5,985 nt of DNA from Bulleidia sp. (GCA_016293365.1 JAEDEK010000115.1:1-5985), one strand, 5' to 3'. Shown: positions 1-5,903, counted from the stretch's first letter. Translations and numbers: made by a program. Notes: a model not told the origin generated them from the letters alone.

Positions 1-2
1 AT

Positions 3-599
3 GTACCGATCGCAAGAAAGAAAAATGGGAAATATAAAATCGGATCCGGTTCAATCGTCTATGTCTGTTTTCAGTCTGATTTTCTGATTGCAGAAGCAGA
101 TGAATGGAGAAGTGAATGCTGGGATATGATACGGGAAAGAAGTGATCTGCATTTCATCTTTCTGACAAAACGGATTGAACGGTTTATGGACTGTATACCA
201 TATGACTGGGGGAATGGTTATACCAATGTGACAGTTGGTGTATCAATAGAAAATCAGAAACGTTCAGACGAAAGGCTTTCAATTCTGAAACAGTTGCCAA
301 TTGTTCATAAAAACATCATTCTGCAGCCGATGATCTCTGCAATCGATTTAAGCGGATATCTCGATGGGGTGGAACTGGTGATTGTTGGTGGAGAATCTGA
401 TCGACAGGCAAGAGTATTGGATTATGCATGGGTTCTGGATGTAAGGCGTCAATGTGTAGAGGCAAAGACTGCCTTTACATTCCGACAATGCGGGACACAT
501 TTTAGAAAAGATGGCGTTCTGTACCACATGAAAACAAAAGATCTTGGCTGGCAGGCAAGAAAAGCGGGGATTGATTATGATCCAAAGGAGGAACAATGA
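3..599 (+). CDS. DUF5131 family protein (phage Gp37/Gp68-like), 5'-truncated by window edge
   Basis: The reading frame is open from base 3, so the true start lies upstream; 198 residues are visible up to TGA at 597-599. I recognise the DUF5131 (phage protein Gp37/Gp68) family from conserved blocks: VYVCFQSDF (visible residues 19-27), a DEWR..CWDMIRERSDLHF stretch, FLTKRIERF (53-61), a GGES motif (129-132), then DYAWVLDVRRQC and FRQCGT (160-165). The family normally begins with a cysteine-rich segment of the CxxGCxNCY type resembling a metal or Fe-S site; that part lies outside the window and cannot be checked. The biochemical role of the family is not established, although it is frequent in phages and accessory regions. 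The final codon overlaps the next start (ATGA), so it is translationally coupled to the phosphoesterase. ATG codons at 1 (out of frame) and 126 (inside the conserved block) are not credible starts. Family assignment is confident; function is open. Confidence 0.85.
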   Translation, partial: VPIARKKNGKYKIGSGSIVYVCFQSDFLIAEADEWRSECWDMIRERSDLHFIFLTKRIERFMDCIPYDWGNGYTNVTVGVSIENQKRSDERLSILKQLPIVHKNIILQPMISAIDLSGYLDGVELVIVGGESDRQARVLDYAWVLDVRRQCVEAKTAFTFRQCGTHFRKDGVLYHMKTKDLGWQARKAGIDYDPKEEQ

Positions 600-1063
600 G
601 TAAAACAGTTGCGGTACTGTCAGATACACATGGTCTGTTACGACCAGAGGTAATGGAAACCATTGCAGGATGTGATCTGATCATTCATAGTGGAGATATC
701 AACAGGAAAGAAATCATAGATCGGCTTGAAGAGATTGCTCCAGTATATGTTGTTCGTGGTAATAATGACAAACAGTGGGCGGAATATCTGATGGAACATC
801 TGGATGTACAGGTAGAGGATTGTCTGTTTCATGTCGTCCATAACAGAAAATATGTTCCTCAGGATCTGAGTGGTTATGATGGTGTTATCTTTGGTCACTC
901 ACATAAATATCTTTGTGAAACAAAGGATGGAATACTTTGGTTGAATCCTGGAAGCTGTGGAAAACGAAGATTTGATCAGGATATTACTTTTGCGATGATG
1001 GAAGTAAACGGAAAAGATATCCATGTGGAAAAGATACGGATTCCACATGGAGAGAAGAAATGA
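596..1063 (+). CDS. YfcE/MJ0936 family metallophosphoesterase (phosphodiesterase)
   Basis: A complete 155-residue calcineurin-like phosphoesterase, the usual length for the small YfcE/MJ0936 class. The metal-binding motifs occur in order: SDTHG with D10 and H12, SGD with D34, GNND with N56 and D58, H82, and GHSH with H101 and H103, followed by the conserved LNPGS (116-120). Family members are Mn/Ni-dependent cytosolic phosphodiesterases active on artificial substrates such as bis-pNPP; physiological substrates are mostly unknown. No signal peptide or membrane segment is visible. The start is fixed by AAGGAGG at 585-591 four bases ahead of ATG and by the ATGA overlap with the DUF5131 gene, so both genes should lie on one mRNA. 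No intrinsic terminator follows directly. Confidence is high for the family, low for any particular substrate. Confidence 0.95.
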   Translation: MSKTVAVLSDTHGLLRPEVMETIAGCDLIIHSGDINRKEIIDRLEEIAPVYVVRGNNDKQWAEYLMEHLDVQVEDCLFHVVHNRKYVPQDLSGYDGVIFGHSHKYLCETKDGILWLNPGSCGKRRFDQDITFAMMEVNGKDIHVEKIRIPHGEKK

Positions 1064-1336
1064 ATCCTGCAGTCAGAAAAGAGTTATCCATCTTTCCAGT
1101 TCGACAGGAAAACGGTTTGAACAGATGGATGTCCTGGTTGTACTGGTAAAATGAAAAAGATGGAAGAGATAATGAGTTTTCCTGATGAACAAAAACAGAA
1201 GACCACGATTGTCTTCTGTCGTCCAACTGAGCTGTGGTTCTCCGTAATGGAAAAGAATTTCTGCACATGTATTTTAACACGGTTTACGGATAATGGAACA
1301 TGATACCTGTTCTGTGCCATTCAGGCAGGTGAGTTA

Positions 1337-1348
1337 ATTGATATCAAT
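1337..1348. repeat. perfect 12-bp palindrome ATTGATATCAAT
   Basis: The sequence equals its own reverse complement over 12 bases and lies about 50 bp upstream of the -35 box of the HTH operon. Symmetry of this size suits a dimeric regulator, and the HTH gene downstream is the obvious candidate, but an AT-rich palindrome can also arise by chance. Confidence 0.35.
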
Positions 1349-1372
1349 GCTTCAGGATTATTTGCATAAATG

Positions 1373-1400
1373 AGCTGCAGGCGTATTTCTACCTGCAGTT
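1373..1400. repeat. inverted repeat CTGCAGG-N10-CCTGCAG next to the HTH operon promoter
   Basis: Arms 1375-1381 and 1392-1398 are perfectly complementary (7 bp) and extend to 9 bp with a G-T and an A-T pair. The 10-base loop is CGTATTTCTA. No T-tract follows, so it is a poor intrinsic terminator. Its right end shares two bases with the -35 box TTGCGA at 1399-1404, which is a natural place for an operator. Confidence 0.4.
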
Positions 1401-1427
1401 GCGATTATGTAAACTGGTGTGTATAGT
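1399..1427 (+). promoter_or_regulatory. sigma-A type promoter of the HTH/small membrane protein operon
   Basis: The -35 box is TTGCGA (1399-1404, 4 of 6 consensus bases), the spacer is 17 bp, and the -10 box is TATAGT (1422-1427, 5 of 6). Transcription would begin near 1434, leaving a leader of about 38 bases that contains the AAGGAGG ribosome binding site at 1461-1467. Confidence 0.6.
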
Positions 1428-1471
1428 AAAAACATCACAACAGAATTAGGCTTTGAATATAAGGAGGAAAC

Positions 1472-1900
1472 ATGGAATTCCCTCAGAAACTGTATGAACT
1501 CAGAAAAACAAAAGGTCTTTCACAGGAGGCTTTGGCACAGGAACTTGATGTTTCCCGACAGGCTGTATCAAAGTGGGAATCCGGCACAGCAATGCCGGAA
1601 ACAGATAAACTGATCCGGATCAGCACATATTTCAATATCAGTATGGATGAACTGATTACCGGGAAGTCTGCTGTAACGACAGAGAAGGTAAAACCTGGTG
1701 TAGTTCTGTGTCTTTTGGGAGCGGCTGGTATGGTTATCTGGACAGTCTTATCCTTATGTATGAAGAATGTATCACAACAGATGGCGACTTCTTCTGCAGT
1801 GACAATTGATGGAAACGGCCTGTTTCTGATTGCCTGTGTAATCTGTATGGCAGTGGGGGCATGGTTACTGATCGGGAAAGATCCATGGAAAAAACAATGA
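1472..1900 (+). CDS. XRE-family HTH protein with two C-terminal transmembrane segments
   Basis: A complete 142-residue protein. Residues 5-62 form a Cro/CI-type helix-turn-helix domain: LRKTKGLSQEALAQEL, then the recognition helix region with SRQAVSKWESG (28-38), then the usual P..D.L..IS.YF..S.DEL tail. After a short linker come two hydrophobic segments, about 75-96 and 116-135, joined by a polar loop of roughly 20 residues, and a short basic end (KDPWKKQ). The protein is therefore predicted to be a membrane-anchored DNA-binding regulator with the HTH domain in the cytosol and the loop outside. This layout is common among Firmicutes XRE proteins of unknown signal. The start is fixed by AAGGAGG at 1461-1467, four bases ahead of ATG. 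It is first in a two-gene operon, and its stop overlaps the next start. Target genes are unknown; autoregulation is plausible because inverted repeats flank the promoter. Confidence 0.9.
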   Translation: MEFPQKLYELRKTKGLSQEALAQELDVSRQAVSKWESGTAMPETDKLIRISTYFNISMDELITGKSAVTTEKVKPGVVLCLLGAAGMVIWTVLSLCMKNVSQQMATSSAVTIDGNGLFLIACVICMAVGAWLLIGKDPWKKQ

Positions 1901-2115
1901 TGAAAAAACTCTGGATTGTATTTGCTGGTATGGCAGTCTTATTATCGGATGTGATGTGTGCCTTTATTGCGTATTCGTACTGTAATATGGAGTGGTCGAA
2001 CAGGTATTATCTCACCAGTGCTCCATCTTCTGTCGTATTCCTGTTCGCAGTTCCATTTCTGATTGGAATTGCCATCTGTGTTATTCTGTCGTTCTGGCTT
2101 TATAAAAGAAGATAA
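1897..2115 (+). CDS. small two-transmembrane protein coupled to the HTH regulator
   Basis: With the start at 1897 the protein has 72 residues. Hydrophobic segments lie at about 4-26 and 46-68, separated by a polar, aromatic-rich stretch (YCNMEWSNRYY, then TSAPSS), and the C-terminus is basic (YKRR). I chose ATG 1897 because it overlaps the TGA of the HTH gene (ATGA) and leaves a short MMKK leader before the first membrane helix. ATG 1885 (preceded by GGGAAAG) and ATG 1861 are in-frame alternatives adding 4 or 12 residues. No strong Shine-Dalgarno precedes any of them, which fits translational coupling. I believe similar small proteins occur beside XRE-membrane regulators in other Firmicutes, but cannot verify this here. 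Function is unknown; a partner or sensor for the upstream regulator is the simplest inference. Confidence 0.75.
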   Translation: MMKKLWIVFAGMAVLLSDVMCAFIAYSYCNMEWSNRYYLTSAPSSVVFLFAVPFLIGIAICVILSFWLYKRR

Positions 2116-2150
2116 AAAAACAGCAGCTGTCTTACATGCAGCTGCTGTTT
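2114..2150 (-). terminator. intrinsic terminator of the bgl gene, probably bidirectional
   Basis: Arms 2118-2129 and 2139-2150 (AAACAGCAGCTG and its complement) form a perfect 12-bp stem with a 9-base loop. On the minus strand the stem is followed by seven T residues (bases 2114-2120), ideal for ending the glucosidase transcript eight bases after its stop. On the + strand it lies right behind the small membrane protein gene but has only TTT after the stem, so it probably works less well in that direction. Confidence 0.85.
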
Positions 2151-2158
2151 GTGGTAAA

Positions 2159-3634
2159 TCAGTCAGTCAGATCAGCACCGTTGGATGCGATGACTTTCTT
2201 GTACCAGAAGAAGGAATCCTTTCTGGAACGTGCCATTGTACCCTTGCCTTCATCATCCATATCAACATAGATGAAGCCATAACGCTTTCTCATTTCACCT
2301 GTACCGGCTGAGACAACGTCAATGCATCCCCATGTTGTATAACCGATGACATCAGCACCATTGGCAATTGCCTTGTCCATGGCTTCGATGTGCTTTCTGT
2401 AGTATTCGATACGGAATGGATCGTGGATGGATCCGTCTTCCTCTACTGTATCGTATGCACCAAGGCCGTTTTCAACAACCATCAGAGGGATATTATATCT
2501 CTGATAGATCATTTCCAGATAGTACTGTAATCCATCCGGGTCAACAGCCCATCCCCAGTCAGAATATTCAAGATATTCATTTCTTGCACCACTGGAGAAG
2601 TTGCCGGATACTTTGTCTGTTACCTTATGTGTTGTAACAAGAGAGGACATGTAGTAAGAGAATGTGTACATGTCAACTGTACCGTTAGCAAGGTCAGTCA
2701 GATCTTCTTCTGTGATATCCAGGCTGACATTATGTTCATTCCAGAGTCTCTGGCAATAGGAACCATATGCACCAAGGCACTGAACGTCACCACAGTAGTA
2801 GATGTTCTTTTCCCACTGGTGCTGGCATGCCAGGATATCCTTTGGATCGCATGTTGCAGGGTAGTTTGTAATACCGCAGATCATGCATCCGATCATGTTG
2901 GATGGGTCAATTGCATGACCGATCTGAACAGCCTTTGCGGAAGCAACGAATTCATAGTGCAGATGCTGGTATGCATTCTGGTATTCAATGTCTTCATGCT
3001 TCTTGCCATCAAAGTCAAGGAACATGATTGTGTTGTTGATTTCATTGAATGTCAGCCAGTTATGAACAAGGCCCTTGTATTCTGTAAAACATGTTGTAGC
3101 AAATCTGACGAAGTGTTCGATTGTTTCTCTGTTGAGCCAGCCACCGCAGTGTTCTTCCAGATACAGAGGTGTATCGAAGTGCCAGATTGTAACGAGTGGT
3201 TCGATACCATACTTCTGCATTTCAAGGAACATATCACGATAGAATTCAACGCCTTCTCTGTTCGGTTCCTTTTCAAGACCTGTCGGATACAGTCTGGACC
3301 AGGAAATGGACATTCTGAACTGCTTGAATCCCATTTCCGCAAATAATGCGATGTCTTCCTTGTAGTGATGATAGCCGTCTACAGCTTCATGGTTAGGATA
3401 ATGATACTCATCCAGAACAGCATATCTTGCACCTTCTGGAAGCTTTTCATTTCTTTCCAGTGTACCGTGATTGCCATCTTTGTCGATATAAGTGATCTTT
3501 CTGTTTGTGTTGACTGTACCACCTGTTGTGACATCAGTCATGGCAGGACCTCTGCCTCCAAGGTTCCATCCACCTTCATACTGGTTGGCAGCTACTGCGC
3601 CACCCCACAGGAACCCTTCTGGAAAATGTGCCAT
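2159..3634 (-). CDS. 6-phospho-beta-glucosidase, glycoside hydrolase family 1
   Basis: A complete 491-residue GH1 enzyme of full family length. Visible landmarks: FPEGFLWGGAVAANQYEG at the N-terminus, RMSISWSRLYPTG (107-119), the acid/base glutamate E198 in LTFNEIN, the nucleophile E388 in VVENGLG, and WGCIDVVSAG (436-444) followed by RKRYGFIYVD. The WGCID block and the S442...K450-R451-Y452 loop are typical of members that bind the 6-phosphate of PTS-imported sugars, so the enzyme should split phosphorylated beta-glucosides (cellobiose-6P, salicin-6P, arbutin-6P type) in the cytosol to glucose-6-phosphate plus glucose or aglycone. BglA/AscB-like is as close as I would name it; substrate choice cannot be read from sequence. 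It is monocistronic: own promoter and cre site upstream, terminator downstream, no PTS gene or antiterminator beside it. The start is supported by AAGGAG at 3647-3652. Confidence 0.95.
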   Translation of the reverse strand: MAHFPEGFLWGGAVAANQYEGGWNLGGRGPAMTDVTTGGTVNTNRKITYIDKDGNHGTLERNEKLPEGARYAVLDEYHYPNHEAVDGYHHYKEDIALFAEMGFKQFRMSISWSRLYPTGLEKEPNREGVEFYRDMFLEMQKYGIEPLVTIWHFDTPLYLEEHCGGWLNRETIEHFVRFATTCFTEYKGLVHNWLTFNEINNTIMFLDFDGKKHEDIEYQNAYQHLHYEFVASAKAVQIGHAIDPSNMIGCMICGITNYPATCDPKDILACQHQWEKNIYYCGDVQCLGAYGSYCQRLWNEHNVSLDITEEDLTDLANGTVDMYTFSYYMSSLVTTHKVTDKVSGNFSSGARNEYLEYSDWGWAVDPDGLQYYLEMIYQRYNIPLMVVENGLGAYDTVEEDGSIHDPFRIEYYRKHIEAMDKAIANGADVIGYTTWGCIDVVSAGTGEMRKRYGFIYVDMDDEGKGTMARSRKDSFFWYKKVIASNGADLTD

Positions 3635-3646
3635 ATGATTTGTTTT

Positions 3647-3652
3647 CTCCTT
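3647..3652 (-). promoter_or_regulatory. ribosome binding site of bgl with long spacing
   Basis: AAGGAG on the minus strand is separated from the ATG at 3634 by 12 bases, against four or five for the other genes here. No other in-frame start lies closer, and MAHFPEGFLWG is the normal GH1 beginning, so the start stands. The spacing may lower translation. Confidence 0.6.
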
Positions 3653-3666
3653 TTCTTTATGCTTTT

Positions 3667-3675
3667 ATTGTATCA
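3667..3675 (-). promoter_or_regulatory. extended -10 promoter of bgl
   Basis: On the minus strand the sequence is TGATACAAT: a TGn extension followed by TACAAT (5 of 6 consensus bases; the hexamer is 3667-3672). At 16-18 bp upstream no good -35 box exists (GTGTAT or TGTATT), so the promoter would depend on the extended -10. Transcription would start near 3660, giving a leader of about 25 bases. Confidence 0.55.
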
Positions 3676-3686
3676 AAGCGGTTTCA
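3673..3686. promoter_or_regulatory. cre site (CcpA operator) overlapping the bgl promoter
   Basis: TGAAACCGCTTTGA on the minus strand matches the catabolite-responsive element consensus WTGNAANCGNWNNCW with a single mismatch and is nearly palindromic around the central CG. It covers the extension of the -10 box and the spacer region. In Firmicutes, CcpA-HPr(Ser-P) bound at such a position blocks RNA polymerase, so the glucosidase gene should be repressed when glucose or another preferred sugar is present. Confidence 0.75.
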
Positions 3687-3717
3687 ATAATACACGTATG
3701 TAATGTTGCAGAATAAG

Positions 3718-3749
3718 AAAAAAACTCACCAGAAATATATCTGATGAGT
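3718..3749 (-). terminator. intrinsic terminator of typA
   Basis: On the minus strand ACTCATCAG, an 8-base loop and CTGGTGAGT form a 9-bp stem with one G-U pair, followed by seven T residues. It starts eight bases after the typA stop codon and ends about 30 bases before the bgl promoter, so typA and bgl are separate transcripts despite running in the same direction. Confidence 0.85.
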
Positions 3750-3757
3750 CTGATCTG

Positions 3758-5596
3758 TTATTCGTCGGATTCGTTTTCGATCTTGCCGAGTTCTCTGGCA
3801 TGCTTTCTTCTTTCGATCGCAGTCAGATACTTCTTACGGACACGGATGTCTGTAGGTGTGATTTCTACGAGTTCATCATCATTGATGAATTCGATTGCCT
3901 GTTCCAGCGTCAGAATCTTTGGTGGTACAAGCTTCATGGCCTCATCATTACCTGTGGAACGGACAGCTGTCATCTTCTTGTTTTTGATCGGATTGACACC
4001 CATATCCAGATTCTTTGCGGATACGCCGATGATCATGCCTTCATATACAGGTGTCTGGGCACCGATGAACAGAGAACCTCTGTTCTGGATGTTCCAGAGT
4101 GCATATGTCATGGCACCACCTGTTTCTGTGGAAATCAGTGCGCCGTTTTCGCGCTGTGGAATTTCACCCTTCCATGGTTCGTAGTCCGCAAGACGCTGTA
4201 CCATTGTACCTTCACCATGTGTCATGTTGATAAAGTCGGAACGGAATCCGATCAGACCTCTTGTCGGGCACATGTAAGTGATACGTGTATAGCTTCCCTG
4301 ATCTTCCATGTTGGAAAGCAGACCCTTTCTGACATTCAGTGCAGAGATAACAGAACCGGAATACTCTGTTGGCACATCGATCACGACTTCTTCAACCGGT
4401 TCACATGTAACACCATCAATTTTTCTCAGAATAACCTGTGGTCTGGAAACACCGATTTCATAGCCTTCACGTCTCATCTGTTCCAGCAGGACTGTCAGAT
4501 GGAGTTCACCTCTACCGGATACCTTGAATGTATCTGTGGAGTCTGTGTCTTCAACCTTCAGACCGACATTGACTTCCAGCTCCTTTTCCAGTCTTTCGCG
4601 GATGTTACGGGATGTAACATACTTACCGGACTGACCGGCAAATGGAGAGTCGTTGACCATGAAGTTCATGGACAGAGTAGGTTCTTCAATCTTGATGGAT
4701 GGTAATGGATCAGGCTGGCCAACCGGGCACAGCGTATCACCGATATTGATATCCGGAATGCCGGAAATCATGCAGATTTCGCCAGACTGGATTTCATCAA
4801 CAGGGATTCTGGAAAGTCCCTTGTAGACAAAGATCTGGTTTGTTTTACCCTGGTGTGCGGAACCATCGGCATTGCATACTTCATAAGTTGTAGCTGCCTT
4901 AAGTGTTCCCTTATAAATACGGCCTACACCAAGTCTGCCGATATAGTCATCGTAGGCAAGGGCAGTAATCTGCATCTGCAGAGATTCATCATTGAGATCC
5001 GGATATGCCTGAGCATGATGGACGATTGTTTCAAACAGCGGATTGATATCTGTGTTTGTATCTTCCCATTCATAACGGACAATACCTTCTCTTGCGCAGC
5101 CATACAGAATCGGGAAGTCAAGCTGATCATCTGTTGCATTGAGTTCAAGCATCAGTTCATAGCACTCATCAATGACTTCTTCTGCACGTGCATCCTGCTT
5201 GTCCATCTTGTTGATGAGCAGAATCGGTCTTAAGCCGTTTTCCAGTGCCTTCTGTAATACGAATCTTGTCTGTGGCATCGGACCTTCGGCAGAGTCAACC
5301 AGCAGGATGACTGTATCAACCGTACGGATGATACGTTCAACTTCACTGGAGAAATCTGCGTGGCCTGGTGTATCGACAATATTGATCTTATAATCCTTAT
5401 ACTGTACGGAACAGTTCTTAGAATAGATTGTAATGCCTCTTTCACGTTCCAGGTCGTTGGAATCCATAATACAGTCAACAACCTTTTCGTTGTCCTTGAA
5501 TACGTGAGACTGCTTCAGGAATGCATCAACCAGTGTTGATTTACCTGCGTCGACATGGGCAATAACAGCAATATTGATAATCTTCTGATAGTCCAT
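3758..5596 (-). CDS. typA: ribosome-associated translational GTPase TypA/BipA
   Basis: A complete 612-residue protein with the full BipA layout. GTPase domain: P-loop AHVDAGKST (13-21), switch I with DLERERGITI (48-57), DTPGHADF (75-82, with the catalytic His at 79) and NKMD (129-132). Then a beta-barrel domain II (about 205-295), an EF-G-like domain containing GRGELHL (361-367), and the BipA-specific C-terminal domain with TRGLIGFRSDF (445-455) and the basic NPIKNKKMTAVR segment (535-546). TypA binds the 70S ribosome in its GTP form and aids 50S assembly, cold growth and stress adaptation. The G5 area reads YGCAREG (165-171) where most relatives have a SAL-type motif. The start is fixed by AAGGAG at 5602-5607, five bases ahead of ATG. 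It is monocistronic, with a consensus promoter and its own terminator. Confidence 0.97.
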   Translation of the reverse strand: MDYQKIINIAVIAHVDAGKSTLVDAFLKQSHVFKDNEKVVDCIMDSNDLERERGITIYSKNCSVQYKDYKINIVDTPGHADFSSEVERIIRTVDTVILLVDSAEGPMPQTRFVLQKALENGLRPILLINKMDKQDARAEEVIDECYELMLELNATDDQLDFPILYGCAREGIVRYEWEDTNTDINPLFETIVHHAQAYPDLNDESLQMQITALAYDDYIGRLGVGRIYKGTLKAATTYEVCNADGSAHQGKTNQIFVYKGLSRIPVDEIQSGEICMISGIPDINIGDTLCPVGQPDPLPSIKIEEPTLSMNFMVNDSPFAGQSGKYVTSRNIRERLEKELEVNVGLKVEDTDSTDTFKVSGRGELHLTVLLEQMRREGYEIGVSRPQVILRKIDGVTCEPVEEVVIDVPTEYSGSVISALNVRKGLLSNMEDQGSYTRITYMCPTRGLIGFRSDFINMTHGEGTMVQRLADYEPWKGEIPQRENGALISTETGGAMTYALWNIQNRGSLFIGAQTPVYEGMIIGVSAKNLDMGVNPIKNKKMTAVRSTGNDEAMKLVPPKILTLEQAIEFINDDELVEITPTDIRVRKKYLTAIERRKHARELGKIENESDE

Positions 5597-5636
5597 ACAT
5601 TCTCCTTCTTTTCTTCTTTATTAATGAAACGTGAAA

Positions 5637-5665
5637 ATTATAAAAGCTATGAGGCAAAATTTCAA
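5637..5665 (-). promoter_or_regulatory. sigma-A promoter of typA
   Basis: On the minus strand TTGAAA (5660-5665), a 17-bp spacer and a perfect TATAAT (5637-5642). The start point would be near 5630, giving a leader of about 34 bases with the AAGGAG ribosome binding site. I see no cre or other operator here, consistent with steady housekeeping expression. Confidence 0.8.
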
Positions 5666-5676
5666 TCAATTTATTG

Positions 5677-5705
5677 TTGACTACTGAAATTTACATGGAT
5701 ATAAT
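5677..5705 (+). promoter_or_regulatory. sigma-A promoter of the tRNA-Leu gene
   Basis: TTGACT (5677-5682), a 17-bp spacer and a perfect TATAAT (5700-5705), 11 of 12 consensus bases. The start point would be near 5712, about six bases before the mature tRNA 5' end, so the precursor has a very short leader for RNase P to remove. Confidence 0.85.
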
Positions 5706-5717
5706 AAATAAGCATTC

Positions 5718-5799
5718 GCACCAGTGGTGGAATCGGTAGACACGCACGCTTGAGGGGCGTGTGGGGAGACCCGTGCAAGTTCGAGTCTTGTCTGGTGCA
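5718..5799 (+). tRNA. tRNA-Leu, anticodon GAG
   Basis: An 82-base cloverleaf folds completely. The acceptor stem is GCACCAG (5718-5724) with CTGGTGC (5792-5798) and discriminator A at 5799. The D stem is GTG/CAC (5727-5729, 5741-5743) around a loop containing GGTAGA. The anticodon stem CACGC/GCGTG (5745-5749, 5757-5761) closes loop TTGAGGG with anticodon GAG at 5752-5754. A long class II variable arm with GGG-AGA-CCC (5764-5772) and a T arm with loop TTCGAGT (5780-5786) complete it. The long variable arm and A discriminator agree with leucine; GAG reads CUC and CUU codons. The 3' CCA is not encoded (CTG follows) and must be added by nucleotidyltransferase. It is a single-gene unit with its own promoter and terminator. 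Confidence 0.97.
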
Positions 5800-5806
5800 C
5801 TGAAAT

Positions 5807-5835
5807 AACCGGATCTGAAAAGGTTCGGTTTTTTT
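5807..5835 (+). terminator. intrinsic terminator of the tRNA-Leu gene
   Basis: AACCGGATC (5807-5815), a six-base loop TGAAAA and GGTTCGGTT (5822-5830) form a 9-bp stem with two G-U pairs, running into seven T residues (5829-5835). It begins eight bases after the tRNA 3' end. Confidence 0.85.
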
Positions 5836-5903
5836 GTACCTGTACCATAGAACAGATGATGAATAAAGCTGCTGTGATTGGAATCGTGACAAATAATGGG
5901 AAA

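Larger units (their letters stand above)
1064..1471. other. gene-poor interval with short open fragments and leader of the HTH operon
   Basis: About 400 bases hold no gene I can support. On the + strand, an ATG at 1060 (ATGA overlap with the phosphoesterase stop) opens a 29-codon frame ending at 1149. A second ATG at 1151 opens a 50-codon frame ending with TGA at 1303. The second frame is the same as the phosphoesterase frame, and the run from 1064 to TAA at 1367 is broken only by TGA at 1118-1120 and 1301-1303. Neither fragment has a Shine-Dalgarno sequence of the quality seen in the other genes here, and neither translation matches a family I know. It may be a decayed small gene or plain intergenic DNA. 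The right third contains the palindrome, hairpin and promoter listed separately. Confidence 0.5.

Noticed and set aside
984..1320. Minus-strand frames of 78 and 98 codons behind the phosphoesterase gene
   Set aside because: They are low-complexity Ser/Phe/Gln-rich translations without ribosome binding sites, and one extends into the phosphoesterase gene.
1304..1330. Weak stem around TGCC-ATTCA-GGCA as terminator of the DUF5131-phosphoesterase unit
   Set aside because: The stem is only four base pairs plus a bulged extension and no T-tract follows.
1064..1367. Recoding of TGA as an amino acid
   Set aside because: The phosphoesterase, DUF5131, HTH and glucosidase genes all end properly at TGA, so TGA is a stop in this organism, and no selenocysteine insertion hairpin was evident.
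1419..1613. 64-codon + strand frame starting in the HTH leader
   Set aside because: It begins inside the promoter region before the predicted transcription start and overlaps the HTH gene in another frame with no ribosome binding site.
2627..3346. 239-codon + strand frame
   Set aside because: It is antisense to the conserved core of the GH1 gene, has no ribosome binding site and no recognisable domain; it arises from the codon bias of the real gene.
3800..4705. 301-codon + strand frame
   Set aside because: It is antisense to typA, Cys/His-rich without any domain pattern, and has no promoter or ribosome binding site; typA is unmistakable on the other strand.
5835..5846. Tandem TGTACC repeat just after the tRNA terminator
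   Set aside because: Two copies of six bases are within chance, and no attachment site or integrase is present nearby.
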